Assembly: GCA_004026145.2 (NCBI GenBank)
Contig: CP034995.1
Span: 231,001 to 295,000 of the forward strand
Direction: 5' to 3'
Length of the DNA stretch: 64,000 nucleotides
Source of the DNA: Takifugu bimaculatus
Taxonomy: Eukaryota; Chordata; Actinopteri; Tetraodontiformes; Tetraodontidae
The notes under the pieces are model-generated. The model did not search any database. It saw only the letters and a list, made by a program, of their open reading frames with translations, and was not told the DNA's origin. The position numbers were made by a program, and so were the translations under genes. Below, in pieces: positions 21,201-54,807 of the stretch; the stretch's first letter is position 1; every line of letters starts with the position of its first letter.

Positions 21201-23653
21201 GGTTGGAAAAAGGGAGAAGGGCTTAAAATAATACAATGCACATCTGTGCACACATGTTGGAAGCATCAAACAGTGAGTTTTGTTTTCACAGTCTGTCTCT
21301 GACCGGGTTGATCAAACAGGTTAAATGCAAACGAAAATGAAGAGAACGATAGCTGAAACACAAACAACCTTCTGTTGTTGGTTGAGGTCATCGGCCCTTT
21401 TGGGCTGATCTCTCAGAGGAGAAATCTGCCAGCAGTCGGGCTGTGTGAGCTGTTAAAGTCGAGACGGAACAACCGCATATATACAATAGTGCAGAAAAAA
21501 CTGCGTTTGACCCCCCCGAGGAGCAGTGAGCTGCTGCCAATCACACCCTGAGCCTCGTTCTCGGGCGCCGAGTGGACATTCACATCACGTATGGATTGTT
21601 TGTTCAGGAGAGAGCAGGTGTTCAAGCATTTGTCATGACCTTTATGTATGTTTTATACTTCTCAACACCTGGATAATGGTACAAAACCTCCGGAAATAAC
21701 AGCATCCTCCCCTCTTTAAGATGTTTTAGCTCAACATTGGGAGTTCCATCGGCTGTAGGCAGGTGGAAATGACCAGCGAACAGCTGACCAGCAGTTTTCC
21801 TCACACAGGGAAGAGTTCAGGGAATGCAATCATACTACACCCGTGTGTTTCGTGGTTTCCGATACAGCTTATTCCTCTTCTCTCCCCGAAGCTTTCATCA
21901 GAGGTGCTGCGGGAACGTGAGATGTTATCAGACCGGCGAGAGCGCTCTTCCCTCTCTGAGCCTCGACTCCGCATTCAGGAACCCCACAGGAACCTTCACC
22001 AAATGCACAGGATGATGGAGAACGAAAAAATAACTGCAGAGTTGTAAAGTAAATGGGTGGATGCAGAGAAAACCGATTCTGAGTGGTTTAGCCCTGAGTG
22101 GTTTTAGCTCTCTAACAATGTTTGGACCTGTGCTCTGGTGTTGCTGCTCGGATACCACCTTTAATTACTCAGGGGGTGGGGGTACATCTCCAATGGCCGC
22201 ACAAAAGCTTTCAGTGCTGCTGTCTGTGTTAGGAATTCCGAATGCATAAGAGAGCCGGAGCGGCGCGTTCTCACTTCCAGATCCACTTCTTTATTGCATT
22301 TGACCTCAAAGCCTTTGAAAAAGCAGCGCTCAGGGGAGAAGGACCCCTGCTCGACTTACACGCTCTGATCAAAGAGATGTGTGGAACAATGCAGCGTTTT
22401 ATCATCAGTGTACGTGACTTATCTTTAATTCTTCCTCTAATAGTGTGTGCATGAATTAATGCATGTGAACCCATGCTAATGAAGAGGTGCAGGGTGTTAA
22501 CATTATACTGAGCTGATAAAGACTGACTTATTCATACGGGAGAGTAACACGTAATAGATACGTGGCCGTGAGTGTGCACCCTGGCGACAGGAAACACTCC
22601 GTGACTTTGTTGTTTGTCAAGTTTGCGGCTCTTTTTGTTGATTCTGTGTTACTGTAGCGGGGAAAAAAGTGTCTCCTGCAGGGATGAAAAGAGTTCCTGA
22701 CAAATGGGAATTCAACTAGTTTGGCTGTGTTGGAAGACCATCGCTGCCATCGAGCCCTTGCCATTCACACTCACACCAGCTCTCAGGGACGCTCGGGGAG
22801 ATTTTATTCACTTTTCCTCCCGAATGTCCACTTTTCTCAAGTCACGAATGCTTCGAAAAGCTTCGATATCACATCTTAACGTTCACAAGCCAAACCAGAA
22901 CACAGCAGAGGGCGAGCTCCCTGCGGCACCCAGCTCAGAGCTGAGAATCATGGGTAATGTGCAACGGCTTAAGGTCCATATACAATAATAAAGAATGAAC
23001 TTGAAGGGTTTTTTTTTCTTTCTGCATCAAGGAGAACATTGCATGTGCCACCAAAACCATAACAGCAGCCTAAATAATGATTCAACAACTTAATGCGTGT
23101 AGCGGAAGCTGCACCTCGAACCGCTGTGATTCATGATTTACGACCTCCTCGGCTGATGCATTAGGAGATGCGCCCGCTGCTCATATCAATACGGTGCAGC
23201 GTAGATACGAGCACTTTAATGAAGACATAATGGAGCGAACGTGCAGGTTTGGCCCTAACTGCACGTGCGCTTCACCTTCCCACCAGCATGGGTTATTTAA
23301 CTGGCATAAAGTGGAGAAAAGAAAGCATCGAAATGCATCAACTTTGCACATCTTTTCCAGGATTAATCACAATTATATGCTAATGTCAATGCAGAGAAAA
23401 AGAATACATTTATAGCAACAGGAATAATAACACAAAATCACACCTGCGGACACTGTGCATGTACGTGCCTTCAGGGTTTTCTTACTTCAACATAAATGAA
23501 AGTTGAGCATTTCGCTAAAACGCGTGTTTGTTTTTGTGAGCGCACGGACCGACTGTCAGATTAGCTTAAAGCTTGAACTTTAAGTCACCGCCTGTGTGCG
23601 TGTGTGTTTACGAATTATTATCCAGAGCCAAGACACACATTATTGAACTATAT

Positions 23654-23654
<1 letters not shown>

Positions 23655-23707
<53 letters not shown>
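23655..23707. repeat. (CA)n microsatellite
   Basis: Uninterrupted CA dinucleotides over about 53 bases, in intergenic sequence. Confidence 0.95.
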
Positions 23708-23709
<2 letters not shown>

Positions 23710-23940
23710 AGAGTAGCAAGCCCTCTCCAGCGGTTTCTGATGGAGGTCGTGATCAGTGTCTGATGACAGCAGCATGTTCGTCAGAGGGTGACATCAGCGC
23801 CAGTGTCCCTGCCGCCATCACAGGTATCTGACTGTGATGAAATGGAAGCTGACAGAGTTTCCAAAAAGTAGGTGGACAGCTGAGGCGCTGAGAGGTGCAT
23901 TATCGTCTTGTAAAAGTTGAAGCTTCGCCACCACCAGCAT

Positions 23941-23960
23941 CCCCCCCCCCCCCCCCCCCC
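23941..23960. repeat. Poly-C run of 20 bases
   Basis: Twenty consecutive C on the plus strand (G20 on the minus). The true length is unreliable in most sequencing chemistries. The minus strand could fold as a G-quadruplex. Confidence 0.9.
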
Positions 23961-24198
23961 ATCATTGGCAGCTTCTCCTCCTCCCACGTGTGGCCCCTCA
24001 CCTCCGTCCTCTGATCAGTGGAGCAGCATCGCAGCAGGAGAACTGAAGGACAGAAAAGTCCTGCAGCCTTCTACCCTCTCTGTCCTCCTCTATGTTCTTC
24101 TCACTTCCAAATTTTCACTTCTATTTCACACTGTATCATCTTTATCTTCTGAAAAATCTTCACAATGGAGGATTTCAGTGCTAGCTAATATGCGTGTG

Positions 24199-24372
24199 AG
24201 AGAGAAACAGAGAGAGAGAGAGAGAGAGAGAGACACCGAGAGACAGATAGAGAGAGAGAGATATATTAAGTGTGCCAACAGAGAGGGTTTCAGTAATACT
24301 GTTCAATTACACAGCAGGAGTGAAGCCTCCGAGTCCCTCAAACTAATCTGGCCTGAAGGTGCTGCTCCAGAG

Positions 24373-24426
<54 letters not shown>
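24199..24426. repeat. GA-rich tract followed by a (TG)n microsatellite
   Basis: GAGA-rich purine tract at about 24199-24261 and a pure (TG)n run at 24375-24426, ending in GAGAGAG. Confidence 0.9.
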
Positions 24427-24433
<7 letters not shown>

Positions 24434-26099
24434 TGTGTTCATTTGTATGTATCACACATGTGTTGCGACATACACGCTATTAAGTTTCCATGGATTTTAT
24501 CTTCTCACATCCACATGAACAGAAACAAACAGATGAAGCTGTGTAAAGATCCAAGCAGCAAAAACCTCCTGTTAAACTGATCTTTTCACCAAACTGAGCC
24601 AGAACGGTCACAGTTGGTGATTCGTCCAGTTTCGTCCACATCAGCTCCCTAAATTTTGTCGCCATGGTGTGTGTATTAGTGTGTAATGGTGTGTGACCTG
24701 GAAAACGTGGATTCCCGTCTCTCACCTGGTTGACTCCAGCCTTCCACCGGGAATCGCATGTCTAATTAGCGCTATTCCAAACAGAACACACCTGAGCAGC
24801 AGGTTGTTTTGAGGCTTTGTGCTGCTCTGGGCGTGCGTGTCACCTTTGCTGTGCGCCAGTTTACCTTTAATGCACAATCTGATGCCAAGGTTGAGGGAAT
24901 TTGCTTCTCCTGCCTGAATCTCTGATTCGAGTCTCCGAGGATGTTACACAAGACAAAACTGGTCATTGGAAAGGACAAGTACCCTCAGAGAGCCGCGGAG
25001 CGCCCGCTGACAGCCTCACACACCTCATCAAGTATTTAATGCAAACTATGTTTCATGCATGACTGTCTGCATGTGCGTACGTGCACGTTTGTGTCTGTAA
25101 AAGAGAGTTGAAGAACTCTTGACAAGAACTGACACACAGAAGATAGCTGCAGTTTACACACCCACAGACTCTTTAAATATAGATTTGCTTATTCCAGATG
25201 TTACAAAGTGTGTTTGTGACTGCCACAGCAGATTTGATCCTGGATGCTGACATGGGATTCAAACCCATGACCGTGTTGTGAACCTCTCCTGGCTCTGCAT
25301 CAGATCATGTTAAAACACGTAAACTTCCATTCATTTATCGGCTTGGCTCCGCCCACACAGCCAGAAGCAACCCTCACGCATCTCCAGCCGGACTCGAGGT
25401 GGTCTAAGTGTTAGGTCAGTCTGTGTTTGCACTGAGAAGGTCGCGCAGGACGGCACTCTCTGCGTGTCTCTCAGGGATTATGTCAGACTGGGCGTCCTCC
25501 CACTGCTCCCCGTTGAGTTGGCAGAGAGGCAGCAGTGACCGGAGAGGAAGAGGAGCGGCGGACAGTTTTTTCAACTCCGTGGAGGACGAAACGGCACGTC
25601 TAAAATATAATCGTTATCTAGGAGAAGCAAGAAAATATTCACAGCAAGAGGCTTAAAACCCGCATTTAGTGTTTCCTCAGTCTTAAAGAAAAACGATTAA
25701 ATCTTTTTTGACCTTGTGGAACCAAAATTATGATTCCAGAAACGGCTCCAGTGTGAGAGGTTTGGCGCCACCTACCGGTGAAAACAGACACTGCAGCCAC
25801 TATGTGCCTGGAATCGAAAACACTGTAAAGTCATATTGACCTTTGAGTGTCCGTTCCAGGCTGCTGGCGATACAAACCAACATAGAAATTCTACTCCTGT
25901 TAGTCCGAGATCCTCTAACGTGGAGACTGAGGAAATTTAATCGCAGCTCATGTGATTAATGGCTTCCTTGGCAGCACCTGATTTCCTGCCTAGTTGGCAA
26001 CAAACTGCCGGTAAGATTGAGAAGAGCCCGAAAGTTTCACAAACCAGTTTTCTGCCCGGAAAATAATCAACCGGACTATACACGTGGCAATAAGCGAGA

Positions 26100-26950
26100 T
26101 AATTGTGCCGAAACCATGTGAGGGCCAAAACGAGGCGTCAGACGAAGATTTCCGCCGACGCCGCTGTAGCCGACGCGTCCCAGCAGACACGTGCGAGCAA
26201 CATCGCAGTGATTAAGTCAAGCGTTCGTACTCAGGCTGAGCAGATCCCAGAGGCGGACGGGACTGTCAGCGCGCAGCTCTTCAAACTCTGGAGGGCTCCA
26301 GAGCCGCGACAGGCCGGACGCTGCGTTCTGTCCTCTGCTTGGCGGAAAAGGAGCGTCGGCGCGTCCCTTCGGCGCCACGATAATTCTGCTAGAATTGAAT
26401 GGAAAAAGGGCACAGCGGCCGTACCCCCTGCCCCCCGCCCCCACCCTCCCAGTGCACGTCCGTTTAATTTTTAACCATCTGTGTGGTAGCATCGATAATT
26501 CATGGCCTCGGTCAGCGGCGCCGAAAGGTCAGTTTACTCAACTGAAAATCACGTCTGACACCGACGAGCACTTCAGCAAATTAGCAGTGGAGTTCGGCTT
26601 CCACATTTCTGCGCTCGGGGAGCTGCGGCGCCGCGTCCGTCTCAGGCCGCTCTCGCTGCTGATTTCTGTGCTCGGAAACTGGATCAGAGCAGAAACGCAT
26701 CGGCGCTTTGAGGGTTTTCGAGGAGACGCCGACTCATCGACACACGAAAAGAACACCCAACCTGGTCACACCAGATCACTCCCACGTCAAGCAGCCGGAT
26801 TGTTGGTCGATGTCATCCTTGACTTTACAGCTTCAAATCCCCCAGAGGCATCGGTGACCCCCCCCACCAAGTGCCGCAGGATGATCGTGTGTATGTTTAC
26901 TCCTGATCGCACACGTGCACGGAGTGTCCAGTCCTGACGCAGGGACGCCG
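26100..26950. other. CpG-rich patch with no identified gene
   Basis: CpG density is visibly higher than in flanking DNA (for example CGACGCCGCTG near 26157 and CGGCGCGTCCCTTCGGCGCC near 26360). Open frames of 91-180 codons occur on both strands, as expected in GC-rich DNA, and none shows a family I recognise. It could be an orphan CpG island, an alternative promoter or the start of an unannotated transcript. Confidence 0.35.
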
Positions 26951-28047
26951 ATGCTGGGAGGGGATGGTGGTGAGGCGGCGATGCCCAGAGGCAAGCACGT
27001 TTCCCCTGGGGAGGTCTGAGTGCCTCACTGCCTCCCTGGTGCCTGCAGCCTCATCATTTATAGAGGAGACAAAATAAAACAAACACAACAAAACGGCGCA
27101 AAGCCGAAGCGGCGCGGCTCACATTCACAAGCTCTCATTCGCAGAGAGGAGCTGCAGCTGGGTTTGTTCTACTCCATGTTCCTGCCTCCCAGCATCCCTC
27201 AGCGAGCAGCAGTCAGGTGGAAACCCTCTATTAGAACAACGCCGTGCGTCAGGATGCTACAGTAATGGTGTGATTAGCAAGGTTATTAAAGCTAAATTTA
27301 TCCTAAATGTGCAGCGTCTATTTCCTGCACCTGGAAGTACCCTCATTAGCATACAGATATCAGCATTAGAATAGCCTGGAAAAACACGTCTGTGCATAGT
27401 GTGTGTGTGTGCGTGCGTGCGTGAGAGAGCGAGGTAGGAGGGATTTGGCATACCTCCTTCACATACCTCTGAACGGCAGGAGTGGTTCAAACCTGAAGTC
27501 CAAGAAGACTTAGGACAAGGTTTAAATCCCAGGTAATGAGATGGGAAACAGGTGCGTAGCGGCAGGAGAGCTCCGCCTCACCGGTGGCCACGCCCACCAC
27601 TCTGTCAGGCGACATTTAAAATCAGTTTCGGCCAAAAATCTGTCCAACACTTGTGGAACTGACTGTACAAAAGACTAAAAGACAGGGAGGCGTTTCAAAA
27701 TAAAAGGAGGAGGTGGATTACTCAACCATGTCAGTCAAATGAACTAATATGGAAACCTGTGATGGCAGATGCTTTACAATTGAGTAGTTTTGATTCCATC
27801 ACACTTGGGTTGAGAAGGTAAGGTAACCCTAAGATGGGTTCCTGCAATAAAAGTTCATCATCAGGGCTGAGAGCCCCCCCACCCCCCCAGTCACACACAC
27901 ACACACACGTCTCCAGTGACAGTCCATCAGTTCTGAGAGCAAAATCAAAACCCAAACCGACCGTCTCTCCCACCATCCTTCACCAGCTGGATGGGTGAGT
28001 TTGAAGGTAAAACACTGTCAATCACAGTTAAATCAGGGGGAATATGC

Positions 28048-28102
28048 CACCCCACCCCCCCCCCCCCACACACACACACACACGCACACACACACACACA
28101 CA
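28048..28102. repeat. C-rich run followed by (CA)n
   Basis: A run of cytosines (about 28048-28067, one A interruption) leads directly into CA dinucleotides to about 28102. Confidence 0.9.
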
Positions 28103-28180
28103 CTCACTTCCTCAGTATGTGCTAACTGCTGGAGGCTGAGAATAGGTGTTTGGAGTTAGCTGCAGTTGATGTAACTATTA

Positions 28181-28325
28181 TTTCTCCTCTTTCTGCTCTC
28201 TCGCCGCTCCATGTTACACCTCTCTGGTCTTCCCTCCCTCCTCTTCCTCCTCTGCTGCAGCTCTCTTTTCTCTCTATTCATCTCCTCTCTCCCTCTTCTT
28301 CCTCCCCTTTCCTCCCTTCTGACTA
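28181..28325. repeat. Polypyrimidine (CT-rich) tract
   Basis: About 145 bases composed almost only of C and T on the plus strand, with few interruptions. Low-complexity sequence; no gene. It immediately precedes a (TG)n run at 28399-28445. Confidence 0.8.
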
Positions 28326-28398
28326 GGCTCAACTCACTCCAGTATTTTTAGTATTTGTGAGTAGGCGTCGCCAGGTCCTTATGAATTTTCATGGGTTT

Positions 28399-28399
28399 G

Positions 28400-28445
<46 letters not shown>
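28399..28445. repeat. (TG)n microsatellite
   Basis: Pure TG dinucleotides over about 47 bases. A broken CA/CG repeat follows at about 28541-28585. Confidence 0.95.
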
Positions 28446-28447
<2 letters not shown>

Positions 28448-28839
28448 GCCCACTCGCTGCTCTCTATCTCTCCTTCTATGTGCCTGTAGCTCGCTCACAT
28501 GTTCAATCAGAGCAGTTTAGGAATGCCAGTCTACATGCAAACACGCACACACACACACACATGCGCGCACACACACATGCACACGTGTTGAGCGTGTAGG
28601 CTGGCTGCTGGTTAATGAGGATGTTTGAAGTCTTGTGGAGAGCCAACAGCCCCCAGCAGGCCTGTCACCCTCGCCCTCCTCCATCATCCTCTGCTGTCTC
28701 TCCGACTTCCGCCTCTTGATTTCCTCTGGACTTCGCCGCCGCCGCAGAGCTGCACCGGCTAATCCAGGAGATCCTAAATTGACCTCTTAACGTCACACCC
28801 CAGCAGTGTGGTCAGGCGTGATCCAACTCCGGACCTGAC

Positions 28840-29320
28840 TTGGGTTTGGTTTGCGCGCGCAGGTGCACAGGCGCGTCAAAGGTCCCGTGGCTCACAGTGC
28901 GCCGCCGCTCTGCGATGCAGGAGTTTCTTCCCAAGTCTCAAACCCGTTCATTAAGGCGGAGGCTCGCGCCCGTGCACGCGGCGCCACTCCGACCATTAGA
29001 TACCAGCATATGCATCACGTCAGGGCGAAGTAGGCCGCTGTGGTCAACGGCGGGAAGCAGCACAAAGACGACAGCGACCAGCGTGGGCGCGCACGCACAG
29101 GCTGGTGCGCTGCGGAGGACGCGTGCGTGTCTTGTGATGTTTTTCAAAGAAAGTTTGGACAGCTGCAGCGGGACCCCCTCCCCCCTCTGTCCGCATCTCG
29201 TCTGTGGCTTGTGACAGATCCCCCAGCATCGTGCACGTGCCCATGCAGCAGGAACAAGCGTTTACGTGCGCGTCCCTGCCTGCTCCCCTTCTCTTGTCCC
29301 AGTTCATCCCAGATTATAAA
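28840..29320. other. Second CpG-rich patch with no identified gene
   Basis: High CpG content (GCGCGCGCAGG near 28854, GCCCGTGCACGCGGCGCC near 28970, GTGGGCGCGCACGCACAG near 29083) in otherwise AT-richer intergenic DNA. Frames of 60-124 codons occur on both strands without recognisable domains. Possibly a CpG island of an unannotated or non-coding transcript. Confidence 0.35.
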
Positions 29321-32300
29321 GTGGGCCTCCTGAGGGAGACGGAAATGTAAAAATAAAGCTTTCTAAGCAGAAGTGCGACGTTAAGACAGGTGCTAAAATA
29401 AGGCAGCTCCGTTATTGCAGCCACAGAACGAGGCCTCTTACTCCAGGTCCGTCGCTGGAGCCACGTTCTTGTGCATCTTCTCTGCGTTGCTGAACCCAGC
29501 CTCTTTCTAAAGCACATGCTCTGGGATGGTGAATAAAGGTCGTTTTATTTCTCCTGAGGGCAGTAACACGATCAAAATGCCCTTATCAAAGCTCTTTTTC
29601 CGTCCCCTCCTTGCACACCGGAGGCCACGGTGACTCACTACCACCTCTGTACTTGATTGGACATTTATAGCGAAGCATCACGACATTTACTTTAGTTCCT
29701 TTTTCTTTAGTTTTCATGGTTTGGAACTGAAACATTGGCTGAATGTTGGTCTACAAATGTTCTTATCTGATGACGCTTGATAAAGGTTAATGGTGCGTCA
29801 GCGATTGGGCTTCGTCCCGAGGGAACGTCAATATATTGCATTGAATCAATCAGAGAGTCAAGAAAAACAAAAACTTGGATCTCGGTCTGCGAGTGCTGAT
29901 CGACGTGAGACGCCGCTGTGGAAGAGTTGGATAATAACAGAGAAAATGGGCAGTTCATTAATAATTTATTACTTTTAGAGATATGGAATGTATCCTGGGC
30001 TTAAAACAGTGTATAAATATTTAATTTAACTGACAATTTGTCAGATTGTCAGGAAGAGAAGCACCTACAGGACCGACACAATTCTTCTTCTTAAAATGAA
30101 TAGGTTAGCAAGGAGACGTTAGCCCGAACCCACTGAAGGTAAGAACTGACTTGTAACTATCATCTAATGTTATATGTGACCCGCTTCAGACTGTATTGAC
30201 ATGCTAACGATTAGCCCAATTAATCAACAGGACTCAGACAAGTAGAAAAATTTAACCTTTACTTATTTACAGATTGTACAGAAGTACTGAGTGACAGGGT
30301 CGTATTTACAACACGACTAGAACTTCAAAACCCCTGAACTTATACACAAGTGAGAAACACATCAGGGAGACCCAGAGGAGCACACACCAACGCACGCCTT
30401 CTACCCAGTTCTGCATATAACAAGTGTACACCTGGGTCGAGCTAAGAGCTGTTCCGAGCCTGGGGACATTTTGAACTCCCTCCGTGATAGCAGCTAGCGT
30501 TGTGTGGGAGCTAATGCCGGTGACATCGCAGGCGGGAGCCAGACGGTTCCAACGATACCGAGGTGGATGGCGAACCTCGGTGCACGCAGCCCCGTGGGTC
30601 AAATCAGGGAGAACTCAGGTGCTGCAGCAAAATATGTACCACCAGAAACACGAGCACGTCATGCAGTTAAAATCAAAATAAATCGAAACGAGAATTTATA
30701 AAAACAAAACGGAAAGAAGCCGTAGTGAAGAAACAAAGCTCATTTTACATGCTCTCTTTAACAGCAGAGACACGTGTGTGTGCATGTGTGTGTTTGCTTT
30801 TTATTTATGCTGCGTGTAACCAGGTCAAATGTTATGTGTGGGAAGAAGGGAAGAGAGAACACACACACACACGCACACACACACCACAGATAAGTTTCCA
30901 ACCACACAAAGCATCCTGTCTTATGTAAATGCCCGCATGGTGTGAAACACACAGACACACAAATACACACAAAAACGCTCATAACTCAGAGGTGAAAGAA
31001 TTGTAGTGGAATAAAACTCTGTGGGTGGGAGGGGGTTCATATTAAGCACACAGGCTGGACTTTATTTTTCTTTTCTTTTTTTGTGATTCAGTTCAGAGAC
31101 CAGCTACGTGTTGCTAGTTGAGCGTTCAGGTGACCTGAACTAGGTATCTAAGAACAGTGATGTTCCAACCATCAACACGTCAGAGGAAGGAAAAAATAAA
31201 CTAAAAAGAAGAAATCAAACCCCACAAGAATCTAAAAACATGCCAGCCTTATCCTTAAAGAAGCAGAATTAAAAATCCACAGTTATTGAAATGAATCCAA
31301 CATTTAATACCAAATCAAACAAATGAAATCCGTTTCAAACATTTAAAAACAAATATTTCTCTGTACACAAGTATTATATTGCAACCTGATATTGTGCATA
31401 TAACTGGCACACCAAACCGGAGGAGGGGCAGTGTTCACCAATCAGAGGTGCGTCTTTATTCTCTGCAGCCAACACACATGACAATATGTGTGTGTTTGTG
31501 TGTCTGTGTGAGAGAGCATAAAGATTAGATAGGAAGAGAATAGAGACAGACTAATGGGACATCAAGTCCTTTTCCCATCAAAGCTCCACCTGCTCCACAA
31601 TCGATGCCTGTATTCAGCAGATTATGGATTTGTGTGACGCTCTCGTGGGCCGCCGAGCGCCACTGCAGCGACCCACGGGCCAAACTCTCAGGGGCCCGTC
31701 CAGGTGTGATAAAGTGACGCTTAAACCCAGGAATCTGGACCTTAAAAGCGACCTTGAATTTTCATCGGTGCTGCTTCCACACGGCGGGGTAAAGGTGTCG
31801 GATTCTACGAGTTTCTACGTTTCCAAGCGGCGTTGAGGGATATTTCAAACACCACCGCTGCACCTTAACCTCCTGACACACCGTCCACTCCACAACGGGT
31901 GAGGAAAAAGCAAAAAAGTCAAAAAAAGCTTTATCGAGAGAATAAAAAAGCATAAAGGAGGAAGAGGGAAGGCTAGAAGAGCGAGAAGAAGAAGAGTTTT
32001 TTGTGTATATACTGTATGTATGTCGCTGTACCCAATATCTTACACTGTAAAACTGACCTCACAATGGAAACTACAACTGAACTATGCCCTTATTGGTCGC
32101 CGAAACCCAAATATCAAAGCTAAATAAGAGGAGGAAAAAAAAAAACCACACCTACCAAGCGAATGATCGAGTATATTCATATTTCTCAGTATAAAAGTGT
32201 TTTTTGGTCAAACGTCTGTGTTGGTGGCAGGGTATAAAATCTACAAAGTGCACAAAAAGAAGCCATCTCATAGCTTCATCACACACACACACACACACCC

Positions 32301-33303
32301 TAAACTACTAACCTAGAATACTGCGTATGTGCATGTCTGTGTGCATGTGCATACATGTGTGTGTGTGCATATATGACCCTGTATAGGAGTTTAACTGGAA
32401 CACAGGGCAGAAGGAAGCATGCATCATGACCTGAAGGCTAGCTAAGAGAGGAAGCTAAACTGGATTTCCCTAGATCAAGAAACACTGGAACACACGTCAC
32501 CCTAATACGCTCTTAGTGGCGGCCATCTTGGACCCCCCCTTCCTTTTTTTTTTGGAATGTTCAATCAAGTGACATCAACAATAACAAACAGTATGCAGCT
32601 TTTATTTCACCGCGCACGTCTGTGTGTTTGAGTGTTTATACGTCTGTGGGCAGCTGCTGCTGGTGCGCCCCCCAGACCAGCTCTCCCAGTTTAATCTATT
32701 ACAAATATAATTGATCCATTTCAAGTCAAGAATTACTCTAGTTTACTACTCTTGAAGCCATGCTGGCAGTGCAGTTTGGGCCGACTGTAAGAAATCATAG
32801 TGCAACAGGAGAGTCCTGGAGAGGAGTGTGTGGGGGCCAAACCTATAAGGACGTGTGTATGTGCGCGTTTCGGGTGCAGTCTCAGAGCAAGAGGGGGCCG
32901 GGTCCTCTTCGTCTCCGAGAGGCTGGTGAGAGGGGGACAGGTCGGCTCGTCTTCCAGACGCGCTTGAGTCCTCCGTCTGCGCCCCGTGCAGCTTCTCTCG
33001 CGCTCCGTCGGCAGACGTATTGTCCGTTTGAGCCTCGCCGCCCACCCCTTGAGGTTAATAGAGACGGGTCGACACGCACACACGTGCGTTGTGTTCTGTT
33101 GTGCCTCCAGCTGCGCCTGTGGCTTTAACTCTGACCTACACAGAAGCGGTGATTTTTTCACCAGCGCTAACCGTGTGTGTGTGTTCGTGTGTGTGTGTGT
33201 GTGTGTGTGCTTCTCCACGTGTGCTTAGAATCAGAGCTGTCTGGTCCAGTCACACACCCCTTTCTTGCATGTGTTTGTTCGGTGAGCATGTCATCTGTGA
33301 CCC

Positions 33304-53561
<20,258 letters not shown>

Positions 53562-54776
53562 CTGTAAGGACACAAAGGACAGCAGAAACCGTCAGTTCAG
53601 CCTGAAGAAACCCTGATGGGGGGTGGGGGAGAGCAGAGGGGGCAGAGTGTTAACTGATGAGGTTGTTTTTCCTTCCATTAACTTTGTGAGTGTTGTAGTT
53701 TGGTCTTGAGGCAACTATCTTCACACATGAGTTTAATCCCCAAATGACTCAATTTAACCTGGAGTTAAACCCCAAACTGCAGAAACAAACTTCTGAACTT
53801 ATGCAAATACAGGCAAATTCATACAGACACCCTCAGACGTTATCAGAGGAGGGAAAAAACAAGATATAACCTGGATAAATAATTTCAGACACAAAACCAA
53901 TTAGAAGTTTTGTAATCAATCCAAGAAATGTAATTAAAGGAAATCTGAATGTTGTTTCCTACATTGTTGTATATGCACAAAAACAATATTAACTCATTTT
54001 CTAGCAGATTTCAATAGGCTGTGGCAACAACTCACTGTATAATTCCAAAAGTTATGTATAGTTTAATTGTTTTTGCTCAATTTTGGAAGGAAACCAGAGG
54101 TTACATGGATTTATCAGGCAGCTACAGACCAGGATGAAGCCCAAAGTGACTGTGAAAGGAGTTGCTAATGATTACAGCATGTATGTTAATGTGACGTGTA
54201 AGCTGAATTTCCCTATGGGGACGCAACAAATGTACAGCAACACTTGCCATGAAACAAAAAAGAGCATCAGATGGAGCAAGGAGGAGTTAGACACGCGAAA
54301 ATGGCTCCAAGCTTGTCAAGGAGACGGAGATAGCTGCTGCAGAAAGATGTAGAAAGGGAATGACAAAGAGAGGGAGGCAAATCTGAGCCTTCCTCACAGG
54401 GCTCTGTTTTCTCCTCACATGTACACTCTCACATACCTCCAGGAATCAAAGAACATGACACATTATACATCAAAGCCGTTACAAACACACATGAAAAATC
54501 AGATGTCAGTGCCGGGCTTCTCCGTGCCTCTGTGTGCCTAGTTTATGCCCTTATGACACATATACTGTGTGTGTGGTTTTATCCTTAGTGTAGTAGAAGA
54601 AAAAAATAAAAGAGCACTGTGGCCATCACAGGAATAAAGCAAGGCCCCTTCAAAGGTGTACCTCCCCTCACTACACAGCTGCAAAAAAAGAAGAAAATCA
54701 AGGAAAGTGGGAAGGAGAGAGGATGAAATTATACTTCAAAGATCCATCTTACTTTTAATCTGGCTGTGCAATTGTG

Positions 54777-54807
54777 AGTGTGTGTGTGTGTGTGTGGGGG
54801 GGGGGGG
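54777..54807. repeat. (TG)n run followed by G12
   Basis: About nine TG units lead into twelve consecutive G (54796-54807). Repeat length is probably unstable and sequencing-sensitive. Confidence 0.9.

Larger units (their letters stand above)
14650..33303. other. Intergenic region between hapstr1 and the 3' end of grin2a
   Basis: About 18.6 kb without a recognisable protein-coding exon on either strand. It holds several long CA/TG microsatellites, a C20 run, a CT-rich tract (28181-28325) and two CpG-rich patches (26100-26950 and 28840-29320). The right part, roughly 31000-33300, probably includes the long grin2a 3' UTR (minus strand). Minus-strand AATAAA candidates appear as TTTATT at 32601-32606, 31455-31460 and 31061-31066. 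ORFs up to 195 codons here are frames opened by repeats or chance and show no conserved domain. Confidence 0.6.

Noticed and set aside
25240..25290. tRNA-like box (GGATTCAAACCCATGACC) suggesting a SINE
   Set aside because: Only a B-box-like string is present. No A box at the right distance, no tail repeat and no second copy seen.
26395..26937. 180-codon plus-strand open frame
   Set aside because: It lies in a CpG-rich patch where frames are long on both strands. No domain, no splice context and no recognisable homologue.
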